64,000 nucleotides of DNA, taken from the NCBI GenBank assembly GCA_036924085.1, contig JAVGWX010000013.1:47577175-47641174 (forward strand). The letters are read 5' to 3'. The stretch is from Ariolimax columbianus (lineage: Eukaryota > Mollusca > Gastropoda > Stylommatophora > Arionidae). Position numbers and translations under genes: made by a program. Below the pieces are notes generated by a model. It was not told where the DNA came from. It was given only the letters and a program-made list of their open reading frames with translations, and searched no databases. Within the stretch, counting starts at the first letter, position 1. Every line of letters begins with the position of its first letter. Shown here one piece after another: positions 51,381-61,696 of this stretch.

Positions 51381-51754
51381 TACTTGGAATCCTGGTATTC
51401 AAACAGGCATGTTAATGTCTGTTGCCAGGTAGCCGAAGGCTATCAGCTATCCGTAGTAAGTATTTAAACTTCCTGCGGCTTGCTAGGCTGGGGAAAGGTA
51501 CAAATAATTTTGGGTAATTTTTAACTAGAATTTTGTCCGGGCAGTGGCTGTTAAGCCTTCTCTTTTCGATTCCTAACTGCCAAGGAATTTTTAACGTGCT
51601 CAGCACTGAACATGGTAGTCTGATCTCACTACCCAGAGATCAGAGGAATTTTTACGAGAAGATCCACACCAAAAAAAAAAAAATCACGGCCTCCACCGTG
51701 ATTCAAGCCCGCAACCTCCGGCACCCGAGGCGGACACCTTACCTTGAGACCACT
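51381..51754 (-). mobile_element. tRNA-headed SINE, family 1, tail type 2, with 10-bp TSD
   Basis: Bounded by GAGACAATAA at 51371-51380 and 51755-51764. On the - strand the head includes AAGGTAAGGTGTCCGCCTCG, GGGTGCCGGAGG and GCGGGCTTGAATCACGG. The shared body follows, then the GGCTACCTGGCAACAG ... CAGGCATG-type tail 2. Confidence 0.95.
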
Positions 51755-52006
51755 GAGACAATAACGGCCCTCATTAAAGAGGTCCCAGATAGTCACCTTA
51801 GAGCCAAAGTCACTGCCTCGATATCAATTTTGATGCTGGACGATGTTGCCAAACATGCACCACGTCTCTCAACAACAACCTTGCCCCATCTGTCTTTATT
51901 GCCACGTAGCACAGATCTATTGGTTTACATATGACAGCATCAGAATTCTGAGATTACCTGGACAGGCTTACATACTATTGACAAATACAAGCTCTCAACA
52001 TTTTAC

Positions 52007-52052
52007 CTGTATTGGATGAAGTCCAAGGCACGGCAGCACAAACTTGGGAAAC
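52007..52052 (-). CDS. TATDN3: TATDN3 exon 4 (LGLHPIQ motif)
   Basis: 46 bases between the acceptor TTTCTCCACAG and donor GTAAAA. The first base completes Arg from exon 3 and the exon leaves in phase 0. It encodes FPKFVLPCLGLHPIQ. (N/K)FVLPCLGxHPxQ is characteristic of TATDN3. The G(L/V)HP motif is found throughout the TatD family. Confidence 0.95.
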
Positions 52053-52229
52053 CTGTGGAGAAAAGAATCAGAAGAAAACTATTTTCTTTGGAAATAACGA
52101 AACAACTTAGTCCATTCTCGTCTGCCATGGGGTACAGTTATTGAAAAGAAACATTTTCAATGGTTTATTTCCATGTTAGTTAGTTTATCCTTTACCACTC
52201 TACATACAAAATGGACACAATTTCCCTGG

Positions 52230-52880
52230 TATCTAATTTTTTTTCAGGACGTCATGTCGTTTAACTATGGTTGTTACTTTGTAACATTTTTATTTGATGT
52301 GATTTGTTTGTGAGCAGAGAGATAAATGAATAATGAATTTGTTGGTGTTATTGTTTTTGCTGTGTCTGTGTTAGTTTCTGAGACAAAAAAATTAAGGCGA
52401 TAGTGTTGAAAAAAACAGCACACTTAAGACTCTTCCGCTTTCAGCGTCTTTCAGTTGAAAAAAAATCATCTCCAACAACGGATTACCAATGTTTGCCATA
52501 ATAGCTATGTCTGTCACTTCGACTATAAATGTAATTATTGTATCTAAATAAACAATCTAAACAGATCTACCTCAGAAAAATCTGTTGCAGAAACTTGACT
52601 CCACCATTCTCAACAATGGGTAAATCTTCAAATGCAAGTGAAAAACATGAGAAATCATTTTCATACGCCTAAAACTAATTCTATGATTGCCATTGTTGGT
52701 ATCTAACCATACATTACGGAAGAAGGAACTTTCTACAATCAAAATATCAGTATTGTTTAGACTATTGCTACGTAGCTGTTCGTTTTCAAGTTTGATTAAA
52801 ATGATCATTGCAATGCACAGATAGCGTAAAACAACCACCTGCGCCTGGATGTCTCGATAAAAATGACATCTGATACAAAA
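52230..52880. repeat. unclassified dispersed repeat (copy 2)
   Basis: Matches 8690-9370 in order and orientation, without the internal 59-bp duplication. No terminal repeats or coding homology recognised. Confidence 0.6.
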
Positions 52881-53011
52881 CAGGTTTGATGCTGTTCTCA
52901 TTGACATATTACCTTCATACCTTCACAAGCTCCCATCAACCTTTCTTGTCAGTGACGGATAGGAGTGACATTTTGAAATCAATCAACGGCCGTCTGTTGG
53001 ATGAGGACACC

Positions 53012-54577
53012 AACGAGGAGAAAACCACATGCACAATATTCTCGCTCTCATTAAAACCCCAAAGTACCAAATTACGCCTAAATGGCAAAATCCTGCAGCC
53101 AAACGACAACCCAACCTATCTGGGAGTCACATTTGATCGGCGCATGACATGGAAAAGTCAGATTGAGAGAAACCGAATGAAAGCCAGAGAAAGAATGGCG
53201 ATCATGAGGAAACTTGCTGGCACAAGCTGGGGAGCAGACGAAGGCATACTAAAGAAACTGTACACTGGAAGAGTGAGACCAGTTCTCGAGTATGGCATCG
53301 CGGCATGGACAACAGCAGCGAAGGCGAACTTCGATAAAGTTAACAAACTTCAAAACCAAGCCATGAGAATTATAACAGGTGGCATGAAGTCAACGCCAAT
53401 TGTAGAACTTGAAAAGATTACAAAACTGCAATCCATGACCGACAGAAGAGACTGCAGAGCCCAGCTGCAGTCAGAGAAACTCCGAAGACTGACGGACCAT
53501 CCAATGTACCAGAGGCTAAACAATTTGGGAACTGGGAAACTAAAGCGGAGAAACTTTGCAGAAATAGCCAAAGCAAAGATGCACGAAGATCCCATAAACG
53601 CACTAACAACACCAAAACCTATCACTACTGTACGAAAACCTACCTGGAGGCAGGATATATTTCCAGAGGTGGTAGAAAATATACCAGGTATTGCAAACAA
53701 AAACTGCCAGACCGAAAAAGAAAGGAGAGACACTACCCTAAGCTTCATAACGAAAAGCTACCCAAGCATGGACTGGACCCATGCATACACCGACGGTTCT
53801 GTAACAGACACTACACAGAACGGAGGGGCAGGAGCATTCCTGAACCTACCAAATGGCAGAAAAATAACACTGTCATTCGCTACTGGTAAGTACACAAGCA
53901 ATTTCAGAGCGGAGGCAGAGGCACTGAGGGCGGCAGTGGAAGAAATGGCAACACACAGTGAAAATGAGAGCCACATAGTCTTGCTGACAGATGCTCTCGC
54001 CGTAGTCACAGCGCTAAAAAGCCAGAAAAACACTGAGCTTAATGACTTAAGAGCAGCACTCTGCAAACTGTGCCAGCTGTCCGCACCAAAAAGGGTAGTG
54101 GTACAGTGGGTTCCGTCACACTGCAACATCCAAGGCAACGAGGAGGCAGACAGACTGGCAAAAGAAGGTGCAAGGCTACCACAAACAGATACCAGTATGA
54201 CGTACGAAGAGTCAAAACGGCTTATCAAAGCCAGGTACATTACCAAATGGGAAACCGAACATACTGGTTACACCAAAAACGATGCCTATTACCAGTTGAA
54301 CCGAAGAGAGCAGGTCGTTGTCTTCAGACTTCGCACTGGCCACAATAGACTGAGGTACCACCTATTCAACAAATTGAAGATAGGGTGTACCGACGAATGC
54401 CCGTGCGGTACTGGTAAAATGACCACTGAACATCTGCTGCAGAACTGCCCGACATACGGGGATCAGAGAGAGCAGATGTGGCCATTGCCAGTGGAACTGC
54501 AAGACAAGCTCTATGGTAGTGGCGAGAGTCTCAGGATGACCGCCGCTTTTTTCGAAAAAATAATGGTTACTGTCTGA
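53012..54577 (+). CDS. LINE ORF2 C-terminal part: RT thumb, RNase H, Cys/His tail
   Basis: An uninterrupted frame of about 520 codons. It starts after the RT palm (LNGKILQPNDNPTYLGVTFD, MTWKSQIERN) and continues with VRPVLEYGIAAWTTAAKANF. RNase H begins near 53770: WTHAYTDGSV (first Asp), FRAEAEALRAAVEEM (Glu), IVLLTDALAVVTAL (Asp) and WVPSHCNIQGNEEADRLAKE (His/Asp). All four catalytic-type residues are present. A Cys/His cluster (CTDECPCGTGKMTTEHLLQNC) follows. The stop is TGA near 54575. The absence of stops over 1.5 kb suggests recent insertion. The frame is also open upstream through flanking DNA to 52886. Confidence 0.93.
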   Translation, partial: NEEKTTCTIFSLSLKPQSTKLRLNGKILQPNDNPTYLGVTFDRRMTWKSQIERNRMKARERMAIMRKLAGTSWGADEGILKKLYTGRVRPVLEYGIAAWTTAAKANFDKVNKLQNQAMRIITGGMKSTPIVELEKITKLQSMTDRRDCRAQLQSEKLRRLTDHPMYQRLNNLGTGKLKRRNFAEIAKAKMHEDPINALTTPKPITTVRKPTWRQDIFPEVVENIPGIANKNCQTEKERRDTTLSFITKSYPSMDWTHAYTDGSVTDTTQNGGAGAFLNLPNGRKITLSFATGKYTSNFRAEAEALRAAVEEMATHSENESHIVLLTDALAVVTALKSQKNTELNDLRAALCKLCQLSAPKRVVVQWVPSHCNIQGNEEADRLAKEGARLPQTDTSMTYEESKRLIKARYITKWETEHTGYTKNDAYYQLNRREQVVVFRLRTGHNRLRYHLFNKLKIGCTDECPCGTGKMTTEHLLQNCPTYGDQREQMWPLPVELQDKLYGSGESLRMTAAFFEKIMVTV

Positions 54578-54603
54578 CTGTGTACGCAGAAGAAGAAGAA
54601 GAA
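53012..54603 (+). mobile_element. RNase H-type LINE, 5' truncated, with 13-bp TSD
   Basis: Bounded by GGATGAGGACACC at 52999-53011 and 54604-54616. Ends in an AGAAGAAGAAGAA tail after the stop codon, like the copy at 4197-4576. The endonuclease and RT catalytic palm are missing, as expected for incomplete target-primed reverse transcription. Confidence 0.95.
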
Positions 54604-54616
54604 GGATGAGGACACC

Positions 54617-54950
54617 GAAATAGATGAATCAGCAATACACAGACTGTAAAGTTTCAACATCAAGCGAGGTTTGAGCAGAGTGCGGCGCATGAGAGGACGG
54701 AGCAGGTTAGTGTACAACCAGTAAACTACAGGAACCATCAGCATCCAGACCCTGCACCATTTGCTGAGAGAGACTGAGCACCTATGAGTATGCCGTGACG
54801 TAGATTCTTAGAAACAGAAACAGACTGATATCAATGGAACATGACGAGAGGAGAAAAAGCTGTCGTGTGATATGATACACATTAGTGCAGGTATTTATTA
54901 CACCAAAAACAATGGCCGCTGCACCACTAACTGTAGGAAAATATGCCGGG
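54617..54950. other. flank of the LINE insertion, no recognised feature
   Basis: It continues the sequence interrupted at 53011. Rejoined, the frame reads ILKSINGRLLDEDT-EIDESA before a stop. No family recognised. Confidence 0.3.
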
Positions 54951-55145
54951 TGATAAAAACATATTTTCTAATATCCAATCTGAAACTTTCTTTAATCAAT
55001 TTGTAGATGTGCCCTCTTGTTCTTGTAGCCGGCTGTACTTTTAAAACTTGTTATATTCTAATTGATCCTCTCCCTTGATTATCTTACAAACCTGTATTAA
55101 ATTACCTCGAATCGTTGTCTGTTCTAGACACTGAAGGGCTATTTG
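54950..55145 (-). mobile_element. CR1-like LINE internal fragment
   Basis: CTAATATCCAATCTGAAACTTTC ... CTTATTACAAACCTGTATTAAATTACCTCGAAT-type sequence corresponds to the C-terminal coding and 3' UTR junction of 44728-47050, without the 3' tip. Confidence 0.7.
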
Positions 55146-55269
55146 ATTTATTGAAGTTATAATATTATTTATTTGAAGTGCCACTTTAATTAATATGTGG
55201 CTAAGTTGCTAAATCCCCAGTGGATAATTATTCATATGAACATGTTTTTGAAATACACAATTATAATCT

Positions 55270-55600
55270 TGATGTCGTCTATTGGAGCCAAAGATGCAGC
55301 ACAATGAATGAGCTGACAGCAGCCACCGATTCATAGCTGGTTTTTTGCGTCAGGGTCAGTGAACAAGAGCTGACCAAGACCATATTCCGCCTCCTGATGG
55401 CAGCCCTGGAAACAGGCTGCTCTAGTGTAGTCTGGCTAAGTACGGATCGCAGTGGGAAGGCAAACCTTGTACCCAAAATAAAACCAGCTGAAACTGGATG
55501 TGCCGGGCTGAAAGGCACAGATATTCCTGCCTTGGTGTAAACTACGATACAGCATCCTTTTCAGGACAAACAATGAAGAAGAAGAAGTCTTCATTCTTTG
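55270..55600 (+). repeat. GAA-tailed dispersed repeat (long form)
   Basis: From GATGCAGCACAATGAATGAGC through TTCCGCCTCCTGATGGCAGC, then GTGCCGGGCTGAAAGGCACAG and CTACGATACAGCATCCTTTTC, ending AATGAAGAAGAAGAAG. Shares segments with 41640-42280 and 27320-27845. Confidence 0.65.
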
Positions 55601-55693
55601 TCTGTCCACTTTTGATATGAGGATCTGAAGTCACATGTCCTAGGCAAAGCGCATTGTGCTGGAGCACTTACAGTCCCAAACAAAAATTCTCAC

Positions 55694-55767
55694 CTCTTGT
55701 AGAGTTGTATGACAGGCTGAAAGTCAGCAATACTTTCTGAAACAACTAATGCAGCCTGCACATTTTT
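55694..55767 (-). CDS. TATDN3: TATDN3 exon 3
   Basis: 74 bases between the acceptor TTTTGTTAACAG and donor GTGAGA, phase 0 in and phase 2 out. It encodes KNVQAALVVSESIADFQPVI + QLYK and two bases of Arg. This matches the KANVVALVAVAEHSGEFEKIMQL-type strand and helix of TATDN3, in which a moderately conserved V(A/S)E precedes the helix. Confidence 0.93.
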
Positions 55768-55849
55768 CTGTTAACAAAACAAAAACAAAATAATATATAC
55801 ATAAATATGACAAACTGGGCTCGTTAATTTTCTTTTTAATTATGCTAAT

Positions 55850-56440
55850 GAGCATCGTGGGCAGTTTAAGTCATCTGTCCTGTGCTAATTGTGTTTTATT
55901 TGTCGCTATGGGTCTGTGTCGCTGCTCTGCAGAGTCTTCTAAACCAGTATAAAGAAGTTAAGTTAAGTTTCAATCACTTTAATGCCTCACAGCCGCCATC
56001 TTACCCTGTTGCCAGATCTACCAGGGTTGCAAGTGGATGGTGCATTCTTATGAGGTGACCTAACCAGCATATTTTGTGCTTGGAAATGTACTCTGCACAA
56101 GACATAATGCTGAACATACTTGGAATGGCTTCGTTTCGCAGTCTGTCTTTCATGGTCAATCCGAAAAACTTACTCAAACACTTCATTTCCCACATCAAAA
56201 TTCTGCTCTCACGCATCTTGAACAGAGACCATGTTTAGCAATGGTAGTACAGAATTGTAATAGATATACTGTTTATCAGCTGTTGCTTAGTATTAAAACT
56301 AAAACTCAAGTGCCTAAGAAGTGGTGACAGCTGATAAATCACAATGGATGTTTTCTGACACCTAGTCTCATTTTCACTGTCACGCCATCCGTCTGCTGAA
56401 AAAAATACTGCCCAAATATCTTAAGCCAGCTTGCTGAAGA
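55850..56440 (-). mobile_element. LINE C-terminal fragment (group F) with a short CR1-like 3' tip
   Basis: The - strand reads RILMWEMKCLSKFFGLTMKD, RLRNEAIPSMFSIMSCAEYI and SKHKICWLGHLIRMHHPLAT. At 55925-55970 lies a + strand CR1-like 3' tip (GCAGAGTCTTCTAAACCAGT + ATAAAGAAGTTAAGTTAAG). Confidence 0.75.
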
Positions 56441-56579
56441 AAATAAATGAATAAAACAGATGATGATCCCCTTTGGGGATACTCGAAAGATGCCTCTATA
56501 TCAACCCTTCACAATCAAGATGTCTCTAAGAATAAAACAGAGAACATGTTATTCCCACTTTTATTGCTGTTTTGTACTG

Positions 56580-58360
56580 AGGAAGCGAGAACGGAAGTGC
56601 AAAGGACAGCTAGACAGTGTGTAAATGACTACTGGATACGGTTATTAGATACGGTTATGTGAAAATATCCAAAATGCTTTCAATAATGGTAACATCAGAG
56701 TCATGTATGGAATGATAATAAAAGAAATCGACCCAACAGTGAAAAAAGAGTGCAGTTAAAAGTTTTATCTGGGGACATCAGAGAAAGCAGACAGATGGGT
56801 AGAGCACTATCTTGAACTTTACTTAAGAGAGACAGAGCTATCAGAGGATGCTCTCAATGCCATCAAGGTCATGCCAACTCTTGATCACCTGGACTCGCTG
56901 CAAACCATGGCAGAAGTTAACTGTGCTATTACTCACCTTGCTTTTGACAAGGCTCCAGGAAAGAATGGAATCACAATAGAGGTCATCAGGAGTGGAAAAG
57001 ACATACTTGCACCACAGATCCCCCCCATTTGATAACATTATGTTGGCATGAAGAACAGGTCCCGCAGGATTTCAAAGATTCAAGCATTATAACTTTATAG
57101 AAGAACAAAGTATGAATCCAACAACTACACTTGAATTTAGCCTCTCAATACCATTGGGAAAATACTTGCCAGAATTGTTCTGTGCAGAGACCAGGTTTAC
57201 CCTGAATCACAGTGCGGCTTTTGTGGTAATAGGACTACCACAGACATGATATTCTCATTACGACAGTTGCAAGAAAAATTATGTGAACAAAAGCAACCAG
57301 TATATATCGCCTTCATTGATCTCATGAAGGCATTCGACTTGGTCAGTCGTGAGGGTTTGCTCAAATCACTCAGGAGGATTGGTGGCCCACCGATTCTTCT
57401 GAGTATTATTGAGTCGCACCACACTGGTATGAAAGGCACCACAAACTTTAATGGTGCATCATCATAGGAGTTTGTGAACAAGTGTAAAGTAAAACAAAGG
57501 CTGTGTGCTTGTCCCAACCCTCTTTGGAATACATTTATCACTCCTTTTGAAGCATGCCTTCTGTGACAATGACGATGGTATATTCATTCATTCTCACACA
57601 GATTCTGACCTATTCGATTTCCAAAGGCTGTTAGCCTTGACCATAATCAACAGGGTGCTGATCAGAGAGCTGCTCTTTGTGAATGATGCCACAATTTTGA
57701 CTCTCTGAGGTGGAACTGCAAAGCTTTCTGTCTGCATTTTCTAAGCCATGCTGTGAGTTTTGACTAACAATCAGCAAACAGAAAACGTCACAGATTATGG
57801 TGCTGGGTACAAGGTACCATTAGACTCTACTGAAGATGATGAGCTCAAGGTAGTGGATCACTTCCCATGCCTGGGATCCTCAGTCAATAATAAACTATCC
57901 TTGGACCATGGACCACCTTCATCAGCAAGCTTGAGCTGTGAGGAAAGCTACTGCCAATTAAAATGAGACAGCAGAAGCAAAACCAAATTCAATACACGAA
58001 TTGCTCTCTGCAGATAATCAGTGTCTGCCATAAGATGAATATAAACTGCAAAATTACATGAAAGTGCTTGTGATACCCTGTGTCGAATACAATATGTGAA
58101 TTAAAAAGATGAAGACAAAAACTATGAGGATTAGCCGAACACCTAGGCCACTCAACATAAGTCTAAATGATATTGCTCTTCAGCAGGTTTATGAGCGCAA
58201 GAATTTGGGCAGTATTTTTTCTGCAGACTGAAGGATCGATAGGGAAATCAAGACTACCTGTTAAAAAGCATCTGCTGTGACATATCAGCGGCTATCACTA
58301 CTTAGGCACCCGAGCATTAGTTTGGCACCAAAACAACAGCTGATAAAGACAGTATATATA
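56580..58360 (+). mobile_element. LINE reverse transcriptase (group F), heavily decayed
   Basis: It reads LQTMAEVNCAITHLAFDKAP + GKNGITIEVIRSGKD (RT entry region), CGFCGNRTTTDMIFSLRQLQEK and YIAFIDLMKAFDLVSREGL (motif A). RELLFVNDATILTL follows, a motif C equivalent in which the usual ADD is replaced by ND. Then come ELKVVDHFPCLGSSVNNK and FWPQ..KAS-type segments. Several stops and frameshifts. A 55-base R2-like piece lies at about 57905-57960. Confidence 0.85.
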
Positions 58361-58397
58361 TATGTACCTTGGAGGGGGATCATTTTTGTCACTGGTA

Positions 58398-58432
<35 letters not shown>

Positions 58433-58478
58433 GACTCTATGCTAACAGTGACAAAAATGGTCCCTCTCCAAGGCATGT
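58360..58478. repeat. inverted repeat with (AT)n centre
   Basis: Left arm GTACCTTGGAGGGGGATCAT + TTTTGTCACTGGTAGCAT and right arm ATGCTAACAGTGACAAAAAT + GGTCCCTCTCCAAGGCA are reverse complements with about four mismatches. A TATATA-rich centre of about 50 bases separates them. Confidence 0.9.
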
Positions 58479-58479
58479 G

Positions 58480-58855
58480 GTAGAACTTTGACGTGTGAAA
58501 TGAAATGTTGGAGGAAGGTCATTGGTATTACTAGAAAAAACATTCCAAAACAAAGCAATTTGGAGTATGGTTGGCACTGCATCTTGTGCAGAGTACATTT
58601 TCAGGCAAAAAATACACTGGTTCAGCCATATCATGAAAATATACCCTGATAAACTTCTACTGATGGTTTGCATGCTAGTAGATCTGGCTACAGGGCAAGG
58701 GGGTGGTAGCGAGACAGGTGTATAGATGACAAAGTGATCGTACAACAACACAGGCTCACAAAAACTGACACACCGCACTTGGCGCAGGGCAGACGACAAA
58801 AGCTCCCCACGACGCTCAACGGCATAAGTAAAAAACAAACTAACTAACAATGAAT
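58480..58855 (+). mobile_element. LINE C-terminal fragment (group F)
   Basis: It reads CEMKCWRKVIGITRKNIPKQ-like sequence, then IWSMVGTASCAEYIFRQKIH + WFSHIMKIYPDKL and LVDLATGQGGGSETGV. Inverted relative to 55850-56290. Continues the element from 58360 across the AT-centred inverted repeat. Confidence 0.75.
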
Positions 58856-59120
58856 GAATCAATCAATGAAAACCCTTCAGCCCCTTGTGTAGTATAGGTC
58901 ATCAACAATCCATGCTAATTCCACCTGTCCAGAGCCATCTGTTTGAGCCAGCTCCATGACTTCAACTCTTTTAGTTGTGTTAGTCTGAGGTTCTCTTCTC
59001 CATGTGTGGTGTGATCTTCAATTATTTCTCTTCACCTGGGAGTTCCAGAAATGAGGCTGTCTTGTAATGATACCGGATTGTTTCCTTAATTTGCGTCATA
59101 TCTAACAGCATCGCATTTTT
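58856..59120 (-). mobile_element. LINE 3' fragment, (TTGA)n-tailed group
   Basis: Begins at AATCAATCAATGAAAACCC, the inverse of a TTGATTGATT tail. Followed by the equivalents of VVDGLC, W..L.Q and TWRRE seen in the 21530 copy. Decayed. Confidence 0.6.
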
Positions 59121-59369
59121 TCTCAATTTTCTAACCTGAACGGGACAGGTATATTATTGGACTACATGAACCTTCCAATCATGCCATTTAAGGCAAGCTA
59201 GAAAAACTGTGCATGGGGCTGGCAACCTCAACAAGTTCAGTTATTCATCCACTTCTGTTGGTGAGTGACGTAGAGAGTGTAAGTTGTCTTTCTTAGGCCA
59301 AATGTGTTGCTCGAGTTGTAAGCGGGTGTTGAAGGACAATTTTGTTCTTGATACATATAAACGATTAGG

Positions 59370-60275
59370 ACATTTATATTGGATCCATGATTGTGAAATT
59401 CGTGGATGACAAAAAACTATGCAGCAGTGAAATCTACAGCAGAAGTGAATATATTGAAGTTGGATTTAGAAAAAATTGTAGAATGGTCTGTGAGTTGGCA
59501 ATTGGAGTTTAATGTAGATAAATGTACAGTATATCCAATATGGAACAGAATTACAGAATGGATGAGAACAATATTAGAATGATAGATAACAAAAGGGACC
59601 TAGGGGTTATGATAGATCATACAGGTAAGGTGAGTTAGCAAGTCTAGGTAGCAGTGAAAAAGACAAATGCAATGTTAGGTATGATAAAAAGAAATATTAA
59701 ACATTGGAGCAAGGAAGTGATAGTCAAACTATATAAAGCATTAGTTAGGGGAATACTTAGATTGGAGTACTGTGTACAAGTGTGAAGTCCTTATCGTAGA
59801 GAAGATATAAACATGCTAGAAAGGATACAAAGAAGAGCGACAAAGTTGATAATGGGATTCCAGAATTAGTAATGAGGAAAAACTCCGAAAAATTGGTCTA
59901 TGGTGACTTAGACAAGAGAAGAATTTGAGATGACAATACAGGTTTATAAGATAATCAAAGGAAAGGATAAATTAAGACTGTAACAAGTTTAAAAGAAAGA
60001 ACAAACAAAAAACTACCTACAAGAACATAGGTGGAACATAGAGCATAGCTACAAATTTTCTAAAGAGAGGCCAGATTAGATATTAGAAAATATTTCTTTA
60101 GTCAGAGAGTGGTGAATGCTTAGAATGCATTGTCATATTAAGTAGTGGAGGCAAGGAAAATTAATGCATTTAAGAATATATTGAATATGCATAGCTTTTA
60201 GGGCAAAAAAATGTAAATGAAACCGATTGGATACAGAATGTGCAGAGTCTTCTAAACCAGTATAAAGACGCTAAG
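59370..60275 (+). mobile_element. CR1-like LINE 3' part
   Basis: The + strand reads GSMIVKFVDDKKLCSSEIYS (FADDTKLC equivalent), the DLGVMIDHTGKVS region, AMLGMIKRNIKHWSKEVIVK, then RLEYCVQV. It ends with GCAGAGTCTTCTAAACCAGT + ATAAAGACGCTAAGTTAA. Multiple frameshifts. Opposite orientation to 44728-47050. Confidence 0.88.
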
Positions 60276-60289
60276 TTAAAATTACGCGT

Positions 60290-60730
60290 TATGTCATCAA
60301 TCCATCTTCTGCAATATTTGTTGTACCCTGTAGTGAGAACTTCTTGTGTTCGCTACCCTGAGGTGGTGAAGGAGCTTGTGTATCAATGATACCAAGACCT
60401 ATGCCAGGGAGGCCAAATCTTCCAAAAGGGTTACCCAAACTGGAGAGGGCAAGGAAAAGAGATCAGATTAAAAATGGGAAACTCACCTAAAGTATAATAG
60501 GTTGATCAAGGCCAACCACCTAGATCCATAAAAACAAAGCTGATTACAAAGAAACTGACAACCAAACAAAAGCAAATGGTCTTGGGAAAGGAAGGACCTC
60601 AAAATAACTTCGGTAACTGGAACTCAATTGGAAAGAGGCAGAAAAGAACAGCTCAAGATCAAACTTGTTGGAAGAAGGCTATGAATGGCCTATGCTCAGA
60701 AAAGAGTGACGGAAATTGAATGATGTTAAA
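60290..60730 (+). mobile_element. LINE fragment, (TTGA)n-tailed group
   Basis: The end reads TQLERGRKEQLKIKLVGRRL-like sequence and GLCSEKSDGN, followed by AAATTGAATGATG, a decayed TTGA tail. Similar to 5600-5740. Confidence 0.5.
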
Positions 60731-60734
60731 GTGT

Positions 60735-61175
60735 GTAGTGGAAGCTAATCAGGTCACATTTGCATGAGATGACCAAACTATTGTTATTTTCTGTCTAGAA
60801 ATATACTCAGCATCATATTCTTAATGTTCTCATTCTTTGTTCTATATTCTGTGTTCGATCTTCGCAACTGGCCTTTGACGCTTAAGCAAACATTATTATT
60901 TTTTATTCTATCTCTCCTGGTGACACCTTCCTTTGACATTTTATTTCATATGTCGCTATTTTTCTCTACTGAGCCTGTGGATAAGTATAGAGTCTGGTAG
61001 CACAAAGCTAGTGTAAATACACAGCTTATCAGTTGTTCTTTAGTCACCAAGCTGATGTTTGGGTGTGAAGTGGTGACAATTGATAAATCACAGTGCAGGC
61101 TTTCTGAAATCATGTTTCGATTTCTCATCTTCTGTAAAAAATACTTCCCAGATATTAGGACTCACTGGCCCACTA
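60735..61175 (-). mobile_element. LINE C-terminal fragment (group F)
   Basis: Shares AGTGGTGACAATTGATAAATCAC and GTAAAAAATACTTCCCAGATAT with 56320-56430 and 33890-34010. The GATGACCAAACTATT region corresponds to the GHLIRM segment. Confidence 0.6.
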
Positions 61176-61249
61176 ATCAAATACTATATTTGTATACAAG
61201 CTTTCAGTAAGGCAGCCAGTTACAGTAGCCAGAATATGTATTGTATGAA

Positions 61250-61670
61250 ACTGGGGGACTCAGTGAAAAATTGCCAGAGGTCACTGGTTCGAATCACGTT
61301 GGTGATAGGGATTATTTTCAGATGGATCTCCTAGTAAAAATTCGCCTGATCTCTGGGTAGTGAGATCGGGCTCTCATGTTCAGTCTCGAGCACGTTAAAA
61401 ATTTCTTAGCAGTTAAAAATCAAAAATAGTAGTCTCAACGGCCGCTGTCCGGACAAAATTCAAATTAAAAATCTACCCAAGTTATTTGTACCTTTCTCCA
61501 GGTGGTTTGTTTAGAGCAGCTATAGATGGTGCATAACTGGCTGCATCTACTTAGCTCCAGTGTTTGAGTCTATTAAAATGGAATCGCACATCGGGTAAAC
61601 CACCCTCTAAGAAACTGGTTGTATACAGACTCTGTAAAGTCTTCTAAACCAGTATAAAAACGTTAAGAAA
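61250..61670 (+). mobile_element. tRNA-headed SINE, family 1, with CR1-like 3' tail
   Basis: The head GGGGGACTCAGTG ... CACTGGTTCGAATCACG is followed by the body CCTGATCTCTGGGTAGTGAG, CAGTCTCGAGCACGTTAAAA and TTATTTGTACCTTTCTCCAG. The GGTGGTTTGTTTAGAGCAGC region follows, then the CR1-like 3' end: AAACTGGTTGTATACAGACT + CTTCTAAACCAGTATAAAAA + CGTTAAG. The whole lies 27 bases from TATDN3 exon 2. Confidence 0.9.
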
Positions 61671-61696
61671 CTAAAAGGAGACTAAATAATACTCAC

